DNA of 64,000 nt from Chaetorhynchus papuensis (lineage: Eukaryota; Chordata; Aves; Passeriformes; Rhipiduridae), in contig VWYX01000794.1 in NCBI GenBank assembly GCA_013396525.1, positions 124,001 through 188,000 of the forward strand. Reading direction: 5' to 3'. Below the pieces are notes generated by a model that saw nothing but the letters and a program-made list of their open reading frames with translations, had not been told where the DNA came from and did not search any database. Of the stretch, positions 1-13,500 are shown piece after piece (positions within the stretch are counted from its first letter, which is position 1; each line of letters begins with the position of its first letter). A program made the translations under genes and the position numbers.

Positions 1-68
1 TATAATATTTTTTATTTAAAGCCCTGTTATTTTTCTGTATGATTGTGCAGCATTTGCTGTACTTAATT

Positions 69-95
69 AAAAAAAAAAAAAAAAAAGAAAAAAAA
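69..95. repeat. Poly-A run near the left edge
   Basis: Eighteen A, one G, then eight A, directly after cttaatt, giving an ATTAAA word at its start. It could be the tail of an old retrocopy, but nothing upstream (1-68) is recognisable. Confidence 0.8.
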
Positions 96-1403
96 TTGGA
101 TCCCAGCTGACTGCTATTGTTGCTTGTAGAAACAAAAAGGTTAAAACTTGGGCTGAATGGTTGAAGAAAGAGTGAGTTTAGACAAAGCTTATTAATTGTT
201 CTTTAATATCATCCTGTACCAGTGAGTGTCAGGGAACACCAATGTAAGATTTTTCATGTAAACCTGCGACCGCAGCCACATAAACAAGCTCTCAGCTCCT
301 TTGAAATCACAGGCAGCTTGAAACCATGAGCAAGTTTCCTATGGAAATAACTAACGTTTAAACCCTTTTAAATTCCACTGGCAGTTGAGAAAATAACCTG
401 TTATTTAGGTCATGGAACGTTTTTTTCCCTCACTTTGCTTGTACCCATTGCATCAAATGAGGCTTCCCCTTCTATTAAATGTGACTTTTTACAATTGGTT
501 TTATGCCTCATGTTTATTGTAGCTGATGGTGGGGGGCAGTGGGGACTGAACACGTTTTGAGTCTAATTGCAAATGATTGGTTTTTCATTTTTCCTTACAT
601 GTCGTTGTTTAAATTCTGCTCTTTTGACATGTTTTGTCCTAAAGCACTGCCTGTTTACAATTCAGTACTTCTATTAGCTTAAGGCCCAGCTAAGCAACTC
701 CTTTTCTGTGTTAGTAAATGTCTTAGTTCCTGACAGATGCTGCAGCAGAAATCTGATGGATATGACATTTACAGTATTAGAGCTGCAATGGTGAGAAATA
801 ATCTGTGTCTTGTCATCTTATGGTAGAATCAAACTTCTCTTTTAGTAGAATGAATTTTTTTCTGTTTTTTTTTTTTTGTAAGAGATACATTTTTGGTTGG
901 TTTAATTGGGTGGGGTTTTTTTGTGATTTTTTTTTTTTAATGTAATGGGGGAAAAAAATCAACCCTCCCACAATCTGAATTTGTAAAATAAGTTGTGGTT
1001 GCTATAAAATTTTATATAAAGTGTTTGGATCCATAAGCATGAGGAGCTAAACATCAGTATTTCTCAGACTCAGAAGGCTAATTTCAAGTCTTTGTTTTAT
1101 GCACCCAGATGTTTTGGATTTACTGGGTCTGCACTGAAAACTGTGGGTGAATTTGGCCCAGCAGCTACATGCTTGATCATCAAAAGTTGTGTTACCTAAT
1201 GAGAAAGAAAATTTTCATGATAGATGGAATAGTCCCTGAGCTGTCCAGCAGTTCCCAAAGTAGCAGATAGCAGAACTGCTGGTCTTGGCTTTCCTTTTCG
1301 TTTCAAGTTAACAGGAAAAGAACAAATGTGTGGAGATAAAGGCTGTATCCTCCAAGGAAGTTCTATGATCCTGTCGTGGCTATCTCAGTGTAACTCCTTA
1401 CGA

Positions 1404-1500
1404 GGACACTTGTATTCCAGGGTGAAGATTCCCCTTTTTTCTGTGTACAAAATACAAGCAGAAGAGGGTAAGGAGCATTAATCCTGGAATACAAGTGTCC
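1404..1500. repeat. Inverted repeat, perfect 18-bp arms, 61-bp spacer
   Basis: Left arm 1404-1421 (ggacacttgtattccagg) is the exact reverse complement of right arm 1483-1500 (cctggaatacaagtgtcc). A second short pair, ctccttac at 1394-1401 and gtaaggag at 1468-1475, is also complementary. Outside the arms, tggcta near 1377 pairs with tagcca at 1515-1520, so a looser palindrome may span about 1375-1522. No target-site duplication or known transposon end was recognised. Confidence 0.85.
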
Positions 1501-4500
1501 CAACAGGATTAGCGTAGCCATTAATGTCTCTGTAGACAAACCTGAGAGGAAAGAGAGAGTTAAAGCAGTCTGCATTCCCTTAATTTTCTTTTTAAAGCTC
1601 AGAACACTCACTGCCATGCCCGAGGCTAAGTTCAGAGTTGAGGGATGCTTCATTGTGAGTGTTTTTCTGTACCTGCCATTTATTGCCCCCTCACAAAGAG
1701 GTGTCACACCCAAAATCTGCAGCAGGCTGTTCACCTGTCCCGGTCACAGGCTCTGCTGGAAGGGAGTGTTTGCTCTCAGGTGGGGTAAGACGAGATCTGT
1801 GCTGCCTCACTTCCAGAGCTTGGGGTTATTTAGCATGTACAGTCATTCCCAACTTGCTTTTTTTGTTTTGCTCATCAGTGCAGACGTGTTCTTAAGGACA
1901 GAAATCACAGTGGCCTGAATAAGAAGGAAGCTGCTGACAGCTTTACTGCTCTCTTTTAATTACTGTTATTCTCTGCGAGCAGTCTGGCTTTTCCAAAAGT
2001 GGTTCTGTGGAATTCAGTGGAATTCTGAAAATCATACCCTGAGTGTTAAAAAGGTGCTGTATGTTATTGGTAAATGTTTCTTTTTTTTTTTTTTCCTCCC
2101 AAAATTATGCTGATGGGGAATTTACTTTTTGAGCGTTTACTACTCTGAAGTAGTCCCCACTCTGCTTCATAGTTGACATTCTGATTTGTACACAGGTACT
2201 AGTTATTTAGGAATGCTGGATTTTTAACAGTAACAGCTCAAATTTTAAATTATTTTTCCAAACTCACATACAGGCAAAACAATATCCCTGCTTTATAAAG
2301 AATTGGCAGAATAGATCTCAATTGTCAATCATGGGAGCATTCTGAAAACCTGCGTGGCAAATTCAGTTATATTGAGGGTGTGATTTTTTTTTCCCAGGTT
2401 TTCATGTTTTAAGGAATCTTCTGAAGCTGATTCCATTTGTAATCCATACACCATGTGTGGAGCACTGTCCTTTATTCTTTATTACACTCTGCAGGTTGCT
2501 GATTACATGTACCTTCTGAGTCTAGCCTCTGGCATCCAGGAGCATAAACAAAGCTGCAGACACTGTGTTTTCCTCTCCCAGCAGCATGATGTGTTTGTGA
2601 ATTAACCAAGTAGCCTTGGGTTCTACTTGGGTTTCCCCATTGTTGGAAAGGCAATTTATTCCTTTAATGAGACCGGAGATTAAGGATTGAATTAAAGGGA
2701 AAGTGTGGGTTGATACAAAAACCAGTTAATAAATAAGTCAAATTACTGGTCTTTTCAGTTTTAATAGCCGATGAGGTGTTTGCTTTCTTTTCACAGTGCT
2801 GAGTTGTTGGGAGTGATTGCTTTTTTATGGTTATAACCTCTAAGGAATACTGTGCCCTTAGTTTTTCATAACTGAGAAACCACTGAACTAAAAATGTAGG
2901 CAGCTCCAGAAGTGGGAATGTGTGATTTAGGAAAGATCATGTGAAGATCCTGTGGTTTAGAAAAGATCAAGCTTTGAGGAGGAGAAACCACCCATTTTTC
3001 TCAAGTGGTATAAAAAGATCCACCGCAGGAGGGATATTTTGAAGCCATATCTAACTGTTCAGTGAGCCTCTTTAGCCAAGTTAGGCATACAGCCACATGG
3101 CAATTTAAATAGGGAAACCAAACACAGTTCCCAGATGCATCCTAGAAACAATCAGGTGTTGGCTAATGGACCTTATTTCTGTCTCACTCCTGTCTACTGT
3201 GTTTATCCTTTGCACTTTTTGTATCCTGAAGGGAGTTTTATCTCACTGCAGGGTGCTTTATCTCCTGTTACATGGGTGCCTACCCCTCACAGCTCCTCGG
3301 GAGACATGTGTCTTTTCCCCTTCCTCTTCCCTGCACCTCGCTCCTTAGGAGAGGGACAGTTCAGAGCCAGCTGCTCTTATCAGAAATTCACACAGTACCT
3401 GGCAGTAGAAGGGGAAAGCCTTTGAAGTTGTGTGTAGGAAGGGGAAAGGACCCTCTTGGGACTCTGGTGTGTGTTTCCTAGGCATGGCCACAGGCTCTGA
3501 AGTCATGGATAGCAGGAGGGAGCCCCTTTTAGCCCCAGGTGTGTGGGCAAGAAGTCAGCCCGCAGGTGGAGGAAGCGGTGGCACTCCTGAGCCATCTGGC
3601 ACAGGTTAGGCATGCTCATGGATTTTGCTGCTCTTCGTCCCTTGTGGAGGCACAGCAGGGAGTCAGCCGTGGCCCAGGCCTCCTTTGTAGTTGCACAGGA
3701 AGTTGCTGGCTGGAGATAAGGCTGCTGAAGATCCGGCCCGAGTCAGACTGGATGTCTGGCACTGGGCTGCAGCCGCGCGAGGAAGTCCTTCGGCATCAGA
3801 GTGAAATGAGACGCAGGTCAGAGACTATGGGGTCAGAAGACAGAAATTGCTAAGTTAGCTTGAAATTCCAGGTCAGAAGTTCTTCCTCCTTTCGTTAAAC
3901 ATAGCAAAAGGCATTTCTGATTACCAGGGATACTGATAATCTAGAGATCCAGATCCTTTTGTAGTAGGCCTTGCACTGCTGCCTGTGCTCTGAAGAACTT
4001 TCTTGGGATTGAGACTGGTGCATTACAACAATGTTCCCTGGGTTTTGTGCAAGAAAACTGACATATTTTAAAGAAAAAAAGTACTGAAAACCATGGTATC
4101 GCAATGTTTTTACTCTCTTTTTAAATTACTCCATTATACCTAATAAAAAATTACTTGATCATATGCAGGGTGAACAAAACCTTGTATGTTCCAGAGCCCA
4201 CTGTCTCATAACTGAAAGCATCCTGGAAAGGAAAAAGGAAAGGGGGATGTTCTCCTTGAGACCATTCTCCTTCTCCCTCTTTACTGTGCTGTTCCAGATT
4301 TGACTCCCACTCAATGGCATCTCTTCTTCACCTCCTGTCCTCTCCTTGCCCAGGAACTACCTTAGGGACATGAGCATTTGCCCTTATTGGATTTCAACCA
4401 TTTTTTAGGCTCTTTTCCCCTCTCTGCTGCAAAATTGACTTGCTGTTGGTCTGTAAACCACCACCAGATTTTGTTTGTCTCTTGAATGGTTCGGTTTACT

Positions 4501-7228
4501 GGCTTCAAAGATCTGAATGAGTCGGCTTTCTGAATCATGTGGCTAAAATCTCCTCTTCAGATTTTTGTTAGCAGTCCAAATTACAAATAATCGTAGTAAG
4601 ATGTGTTTGCAATCAAAGTACAGCATGTTATTTTTTTGGAGCCACTCTCACCGCTGCCATTCTGTCTCGTTGTGTACAACACTGTATTTTTTTCACATTT
4701 TAATGTCTTGGTTCCATCTAAATTAAAGCATAGAACAGCTTTCTCTCTCAGACTGTGGAGGTTTTTTTTACGATGTTTAGCCACATACATTGGTTCATCC
4801 CTTTGAATTTACCTTTCCGATTTACCATTACCTGTCCTTGTTTGTCTGTGAAGTAACTTCTTGATGAGACTGCAACCCAGTGGCGGCTTGCCAATATTTT
4901 CTTAGTTTTTCTTGGAACATTCAGTTTAGGAAGTGGACTAATTAGCGCGTAAACATTGTTTAGCAGAAGAACTCCAATTAGCACTGTTTGGCCTGGCTTC
5001 AGCGATAAACAAAGTTTAGATGCACGTCAGTGTTTGTCCTGACAGTTTATAAAGTCCATTTCGTGGTCCTAGGGGACAGCACACAGCAGATACATTAAAT
5101 AGTCACTGCAGTTGAGGCCATGAGAAAAAGCTTGCTGTGTCAACCTTAATAGGCTGTGCATGATACATTAGTGAGCTCCTTTGGAAGCTTTCCATTAATC
5201 TTAATTATTCTGAAATACTAACTAAATCTTTACAAATATGTCTTTTTCTTGTTATTGTCTGTCTGCTGCCACAGGAAAAAAAAATACGACACACTCCTCA
5301 GTCCTTGTAAACAAATGGAATTTAGGTTTTCAGTGTGTATTTTTGTGTTGTCGCTGTATTTTTTCCCTGTTTTGTTAAAGCCTAAAACTAAGCTAGATTC
5401 TTATCAGTACAAGCATAGGCAAGCTTCTTGCCCCAAGAAAACAGCTATCCTTGTTTTGGCATGACAAAATTAATACTGATAAACAGGTGGGATAAGCTTG
5501 GACTACCCTTATGGTAATATTGCAGGTAGCCAAGGGTAAGAGCATACACTTTGTGGTTCTAAGGGAGGGATGCTTGTCCAGCAACGGTGGGCTTATCTGT
5601 AAGAAACTGAAGACTAGAAGGTGGTTGAAGTGTAAAATAACCATTCCTGTTTCCCTGCTCCACATGCCTTAGTCGCAGTTTGGTTGGCTTTTTTTCTGGT
5701 TGTCCTGTAAATTCCTTGAGCCTGTGTATGAGCAGAGGAATTGGAGAGTGTGAATAACTTCATGTGCCCGTCCCTTGTGTTGGGACTTTTAATTTATTAT
5801 ATAGGCAACTGGCCCAGTAGTGATATCTTTAGATCATGGTCAGTATTAGATGACTAAACGTAATACAAAATATTCTGTGTGTACTAAAAATACTTGAACT
5901 AATTGACGTAATCCTAACTCTGCATGAGAGAAGGATGCATGGAAGCAGCTGTTGATGTTTTGTTGGATTAGCTCTATTTGTATTTCAGCAATTACTATAA
6001 CTAGAGGATCACACAGGACAGGTCTATTCCAAGCTGTATAGAGGCTTCAAAATCTCTCTTTTTGCTCCTGACAGCAGTACACAGACCACAGAGGCAGCCC
6101 AAACGAAATCCGAGTTTTGTGCTGGAAACCTTTCCAACCAATTGAAAGGCATTGTTAAAATGTCTAATTCCAATTTCATCAATCAGTTAACTGAAAAATA
6201 ACGGGTGCAAATGAAGGAAAACTGTTTCCTTTCTCCTTTAGACAATGAGACAGATCCAAAACTTCTAGGCAGCCATGCAAGGGTGTCTGTTCTTCACTCC
6301 AGGATGCTGGATTGCATGTATATTACTTGTCATTAAACAGTGCAGGATGTGGAGCTGCCCTTTCCCTCAGCCCTGGGTGGTTAACTGAGAGATTGAAATT
6401 GTCCACTCACCAGGGGAGGGAGGAAGCTAACCCTAATACTTAACTATTTATTGTACTTCAGCATCACCCATGTTCTGCTGTGGCAGCCTCCTTGTGTATG
6501 TAGTCAGTGGATGGCATTCTTGATAGTCCAGCTGCAAAACAATCATGTTCCTCAAATTGAATTTGTTGCAGGTTTTTGTAACAGTTGGAGAAAATCCTTA
6601 TTCCAGAAATAAAAATCAGAATTTACTTTTGTTGCTGTAGAGGATGGGATGTGATTGGTGACATGGTTTAAGTTACTTGTTAGCTTGAACTAAACACATT
6701 CACATTTTCTATTATTTTTTTCCCTTTTATGAATATTTTACTCTAATATATTTTCTTAGTTACTTTTTCTCCTCATTCCCTAATGTTCTTTCATTGTCTC
6801 CCTCTTTCCCTTTCTCTTCCTCTCATTACTTCCTCACCAACAGGCCAGATTTTGATTTAACAGTTTTGTGGTTGATACTTTACTCAAACACTTGAGGAAT
6901 TATCAAGTGAATGGTGCCAAGGGCCTTTAGAAAAATTTCCTCCTCAGACGTTTTTTCCTACAAATAGATACAATAAATGAACTTACATTAATTAGAAAAT
7001 AATAGACTCTTCCTACTTGCCATCATAAGAAGATACTTCAGAAGAGTAGCCATGTACCATTTAAAATTCTTTATTTGGTTTATAGTAGTCGAGTCCTCTA
7101 TGAGTTCAGCACATCTAAAAAGAAGTCTTTTTATATACACCATGTGGAAAGGTGCACAGAAATTAATTTCATTTTAGATGTACAAATTACCTAATTATTC
7201 ACATTTGCAAGCTTAGTTCTCACTTGCA

Positions 7229-7229
<1 letters not shown>

Positions 7230-7260
<31 letters not shown>

Positions 7261-7560
7261 ATTTTTTTTTTTGTTTTTGTTTGTGTTCGGGGTTTTTTTT
7301 TTTTTTTTTTTTTGTTTCTTTCTTTTTTTTTTTATTTCTTTCAACTTTTCTGAATTTGTTTATTTCTCATTTTCTACCTCATTTTTTTTTATTCTTTTTT
7401 TTTTCCTATTCTAACCTTGTTTCTAACTTTGTTTATACTTTTCTACCTTTCTAAATTTTTTTTTTCTAATCTTCTACCTTTTAAACATTGTTTCTACCTT
7501 TTTTTGTTTGTGTTTGTTTTTTTTTTTTTTTTTTTTTGTTTCTTTCTTTTTCTTTCAATT
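7230..7560. repeat. Poly-T low-complexity block with internal duplication
   Basis: About 330 bp of nearly pure T with interspersed C, G and A. The sequence 'tttgtttgtgtt' followed by a run of about 20 T and 'gtttctttctttt' occurs at about 7272-7330 and again at about 7504-7555. Between them the word tttctacctt or a close variant recurs. Long phenylalanine-rich open frames here arise from composition and are not genes. Confidence 0.85.
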
Positions 7561-10500
7561 TACAAGGGACCACTCTTGGGAAATATTGCAAAGTCCGGGT
7601 TAAAAATGAGCTGTGAGAAAAAATGTCCTATAAAAGATGGGAAGTGATTGTTTTTTTTTTAAGTTGATAAAAATTGGTCTCACATCAGAAAGTAAGTTAT
7701 TAACTGCTTGATTTTTTTTTGAGGTCTACTGTTCCCTTGGGCCTTGGAAATTTTATTGGGGTTCTAATACAAAATACACCCCTGGTTTAGTTCCAGCACA
7801 TGCCAGGTTGGTGTCGTGTACTTCTCCTGCAGGTTTTAAAGAGATTGCAGGTGTTTTGTTTTTTGTTATACTTGAAATCTTAACTGTGGGACTGTATTCT
7901 GGAATATACCTTTGTGAAAAGATAAATATGTGTAGCAGAAAAAATGCAAACCATCAGTGGAAAGCCTGTGAGTGGTACCTAAAGATACAGATGATTTTCT
8001 CCACTAAAATATCTCAGGAGCTCACATTCATGCAGTCATGGATGGTGTTTATACATCTAAGAAACAGGTGAAGCAGTGAGCAGCTGTGGCAGCACGGGCT
8101 GAACCTATTGGGAAACTCAGAGTGAACTAAGAATTACATCCAACTTTCTTCTTTTTTTTTTTTTTTTTTTGCTTAAACTACTCTTTTATGCTTTTCCCCC
8201 TTCCCTGTTGAATTTTTTTTTTTTTTTAAAGTCAGCTATAGAACAGGGCTCTAGTGAATTGAGCAACAACTCATTTCCTTTGCGATCACCAGGAAATACA
8301 CTGAGCAATTAAGGGTGGCTGGATGGGAAAAGAGCTTTCATTTCAGTGAGATACAAAAGTTCCCAGGCTTTCCTGGCTTTTCAGCAGCCTTCCAGGTGGT
8401 CCAACTTGGAGCTAAGTCCCCCACGTTCCAATGACCATGGTAGCAGCAAATTTGAGGAAACAGGACTGATGGCCTGAAGGATTTATTTTTTTTTCCTCTG
8501 TGTTTCATTATTTAACAGCTCTTGTACAAATCTCAGCTTCTATTTCGTACCTGTTTCTTTATTGTCTAGATAAAGAGCAAAGAACTTCCCCCAACAGCCT
8601 ATAGATTCACAGAGAGTAGTTCCTTGTTTGGAAGGAATATCTCCCAGTAATCCTTGAATTCTCAGTCTCTGTAAAGGTTAACAAGTATGGTGCTGTGTTT
8701 TAAGAGAAGGTGACCATCTGCTGATCCTGTTTTGCACGGAGATCCTCAGTGACTGTTTTTCCTTCAAATGTTGACCTAAAAATGTAACATTTCCCCACAA
8801 TGTGAGCTCCATGTGACAGCAAGTTGTAGCTTGTTGAAATGCACTGTGCCCACTAGTGCAAAATGAGAGTATCAGTATTTCATGTGGAAACATGACTTTG
8901 GCTTGAAACTGATAAAACAGATTTACAAGATAAAAAACCTGAAAACTCCAGCAAGTCCTAACAAAATACTCTTTTTAAGTAATGCATGCTAAGTAAATAT
9001 TATTGTTTATTGGAAACCCTTTCCCTGTTAGAGTCTATAAAAAAAAAATACTTCTCTAGGATGTGAATAACAAAACCAATAGTATTTTCTAGGAAACAGA
9101 AAAAAAAATCTTGAGTTTTGCATCTCTTTTAAAAATTCAGAGTTTCTTTTTTTCACTGCTGATTTATTCAAACTGAAAGAAACTGAATTACAGACATATC
9201 CATATCTGATAATGTGGCCTGAACTTCTGGTCCCTTGCCTCTGTGGTTGAAAACTCACTATCTGCTTTTAAAAGAGATCTCGCAGTCATAGTAGATGCCA
9301 AATGTACTGAGCTTTTTTTGTTCACTTGCTGATAATACTCTGGATTTATTTATTGTTGAGGAGTTTGTGTGTGTGGTTGTGTGCACGTGTGGATTATCTC
9401 TGTGATGTGTCCTTTCCCTCCCTTATTTTAATGTTCATGCCATGGCAGTGTTTTCACCACCATTTGGAATTCTGTTTGAAGTCCCTAGCCAAATACCACT
9501 GTTCCAAATGTTAATTCTCTTCAGAACAGCGGTGGAGTTCCTGTGTCCTTCCTCTCCGAGGCTCTTAAGTGCACTGTGATCTGTAAGACTCATCACAGGA
9601 TTAAGGAACAAGAAGTGCTAATCTGGGTTTTACCCCTTCCTGGCTCTGTAGTTTAGGCTGCCTGTAAAAGGAGAGAGCTGACCTGAGTTTCTCAGGGGGG
9701 TGGGATGGAGATTAATTAACTGCAGGCACAAATTGTTGCATGGGTGCTGGGGAATGTTTCACCGAGATTTTCAAATGGTGTAAGGTGGTGCAGTTCAGCT
9801 GAACTAAGCAGAAACTTGCATATTGTTACAAAAAATAAGTAATTGTTTGAGGGAAATAGATCTGAAATGCTTTTAGCCCTGTAAAATGCACAGGAACAAT
9901 TTCACTTGTATCTCACTGCTCAAAATACACACCAGATTTTAAAATTTGCCTGCACCTGTTTTGCCATCCAATCCAATTAGGATTTTCTTTCTAAAAGGGA
10001 GGAGTGCAGTGTGTTACTTGGAAATGTAAAAATAGAGATTGGTGCCTTATTCTGTGTCAGCAAAATGTGTCCTCAGCCTTCAGCATGGAATTTCGAATGC
10101 AGTTCCCAGGAAGCCTCCACTACCTGAGACATCCAAAGGCTCTGATGCCATCAGCTGGAAATCCTGGCCTAGAAAAATGTTTGTATATTTTAATTTTCCA
10201 CCTCAATTTTCAGTAGGTACTCCAGTCTACAATAATATTATTTGTTAGCTGGAGCCAAGTGCAGGAAAATACGACCGCTGTGTGGAAACCTCTGTAGCTT
10301 TTGTGGAGGTTTGATAGCATTGGACACAGAGAAAACTGTACTCCCAAAGTAGTGTTAATATCACTGAAACACCTGATTTTTGTATAATCTCCTATTTTAG
10401 AGAGCAAAAGAGAGAGAGGGTGCTCTGTACATGTGCACACAATAAATGTCAGTCTGGTTTATTCCTTCAGAATTAATGTATGTGGGACTGGAACTTCTGT

Positions 10501-13500
10501 AAAAGGCATTAGCAGGGTGAATATTCTTGCCAATGCCACATTTGTGTGATTGATGGATGATGTCTCGGTCATGAAGCCCTTGAGGAACAGAGTGCAAATA
10601 GCAGAATCTCTTTTTTTTCTTTTTTTTTTTTAATACTTACTCTTTCAGAGATTTTACAGGTAAATCTTTGAATAGAGTAGAATTTTTAAAATGTTGTCTT
10701 TTGACCACAGTGTACAGGGTGCTACATTTCCTTCTCCTGAGTTCCTGTTTGGGACAGACAAAGCAGATGTTTGGCTTGGAAGCAGGCTTTATTTGGCGTG
10801 GTGGCAGGAAGTACTGAGAGATTTGCTATTGACATTTAATCCCTGATGTTTCTGTAGACCGAAAGAGCACTTTTTTTTCTTTATTTCTCTTTTTTTACTT
10901 TTTTGTTGCTTGCTTGAATCTATGTAAAATGAACTGAACTCATAATACATATTTGGCAAGGGAGCTGGAAACTCTGTATTCTGTTTCTTATAATCTTGAC
11001 AGTCTTACTCATAAATCCCAGTCCCCTGATTCCTCTGATCACAGTGAGATTTTTTTTTTTTGCAGGTGTTTAAAACGTGAAATTAGATGTTTCCCCCAAA
11101 GCTGTACGTCTGATCTCCATCACTGCAGCAATCCGACTCAAGGGCCTGTCCTCCAAGTCATTCTGGTTTAGGGAAGTTTCTTCCTGCATCTGGCCCATGC
11201 TTTGTGTTAATCTGTATTAATATTAATTAATATGTATTAATATTAATCTGTTTTAAAATTAGGAGGAAAAAAGAAAGGGGGAAGGCAGCTGAGAAGATAA
11301 CTGGGCTGCAAAAGCAACCAAGCTGATTTGCATGAAAATACTGGAATGAATTACTGTTTTAGTAAATTCTGATGGTTTTTCTGTAAAACCTCCAGGATGT
11401 TTCATGCATAAAGTTGTTCTGTACAGATTTTGCTGCAGAAATCTTAAGTGTTAGAAAAAGAACTTCACCTGTTTTTCTGTTATTTGCATTTTCACACTAC
11501 GGACTTTTTCTTTTCTGGGTAATAATCTCAGTTTGTGGAGGCCACGAAACTGCCCCTCAGTTTTCCCTCACCTGGGGTTCAGGCTGTGGTGATCCGAGCA
11601 TTCCTGTGCTGTGCTGGAAGCAATGAAGGGATGCTCTGTGCATTTATGTGCAGCAGGTTTGAATCCTGCAAAAGTAAAGTTACCGGGGGGAAAAGCAAAC
11701 CCATGGAAGGATTCAGCTAGTGAACTTCATTTTGGGTCAATACCTGGAATACTTCATTTTTAGTGGACTGGATTGAGGTGGTTTGGGCTTTAGAGTTTCT
11801 CCAGCTTGAACTGTGTCTCATATGGGAATATGTGAGGGCTGCTTCTATTGTAATAGGAATGCTTTGTAACCAGAATATATCTCCTGCTATTAGGCAGTCA
11901 ACAAAAATTTTAAATGCCTTTTGTTCTTAGGGGTATTTTTATAAAATCTTAACAACCCGTGGTTTCCCGTTTAATTTGAATATAGCTTAATTCACCAGCT
12001 TGCCTTTCAAGATGGTCCTGGATTTACCACCTGAGCCACAACTTCCTTAATGTCATGCCAAAGTAGTTTTAAGGGAAGGATATATTCAAATAATGTGGAA
12101 AATGTGTCCAAGAGAAGGAGTGTGTGATAGCTCTCAGGTTACAGAGTGCAGTGGAGTCTGCAGGAGAGGGACATGTATTACCCATTAACACTTGACAGAA
12201 ATGAGTCCTGCAAAAATAGTTACTGACTGGAAAGAGGAAAAAAAGAAGGCTAATTATTTTTCCTCAATAGTTTCATTTTTCACCCCTTTCTGCTGATTCT
12301 TAGAATGTGGGTACTCTGTTTTAAAGAAGAGCCTATCTGTGTAATTATGCAATTCTATTATTATATAGCGACTGTGTGGTTCCTACCAGTCATTAAAGTA
12401 GTTCTTCCACACCAGTCGTAGCCGTCCCTGGGTGGCACTGAAAAACAGAGTGGTTTTTAAAGCTTTTTTAGGAAATAAAATAAATGGTGAAGCCACCAAG
12501 CATACAGGGAAGAAGCACTGGGAGTGTAAAAAGCTCTTCTTTAGAGCAGAAGGCTTCATGCAGTAAGAAATGTAAGGAATTGAAACATCATGAAGGCCTG
12601 AAACAAGATGCTCCTCCGGCCCTCCCACAACTGGAATATTTTTTATTTTATGCTTTAATCCCAGGTCTTGTTTTTGTTTAGATAATCTTTATATCAGGTT
12701 GCAGGGTATGTTCCTGTGCGTAGTTTTTCCTAATACTGACAGCCAGAAATGGTTTCTAATCCACTTTTTAAAAGTTTTCTAGGCTACCTATGAATTAAAT
12801 ATAACTGCCTCATGTACAATAAATTTACTCATTAATGGTATCAGCATTAGGTTTTGGAGCTTTTTGGGTTTTGATTATTCCCACTGCAGTCTCTAGACTG
12901 TGGTCTCTCACCAGGCCTTTCTGTGCACACAGAGCTGCCAAAAAATCAGAATAGGAAAGAATTACATGGCTCAAGTTGTCGTCGCATTGTTCACGTTGCT
13001 GGAGCCTGCCTGTGGGGGAAAAAAAAATAAATATTGAAGGCAGAAAACTCTCTTCCTTTCCTCAACCAAAAACTGGCTGTGCCAGCATAGAGAACTTCCC
13101 TGTCCTTAAGGAATGAGGTTGTCCCATTTTTTTTTCCCACTGCTGGTCAGCTGGGCTAGAACTGCCCACACATATTCTGGGTATTTGCCTGTGGCTGATT
13201 TAGTGGGAAGAGGTCTCAGCAGCTCCAGCAACCCAGTTCCCTCAGCAAAGAGTACATATCCCTTGGCACAGACATGGCTGTTGATCCCCAGAGCAATTGG
13301 GATTGGCCTGGGAGTCTCTGGGAGTGGGGAACATGTGCAGGAGGTGGTGATGTCTAACGGGTGAGGCCTGGTGAGAAAGGGTGGAAATTTGTTGGGTTTT
13401 TTTTCTACTGCTCCAGTTGTTTCTGATAGGAAGGTTTTGTGATAGAATGACTCCAGGGCTTGTGTCTGGAAGCTAAAGGATGGCAAGGATAAATTTGAAG

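Noticed and set aside
6427..6436. Telomere-like 'taaccctaat' word
   Set aside because: A single copy, not a repeat array.
7224..7647. Phenylalanine-rich open frames
   Set aside because: Produced by the poly-T block; not protein coding.
13106..13486. 126-codon minus-strand open frame
   Set aside because: No family recognised and an overlapping + strand frame of similar quality; probably chance.
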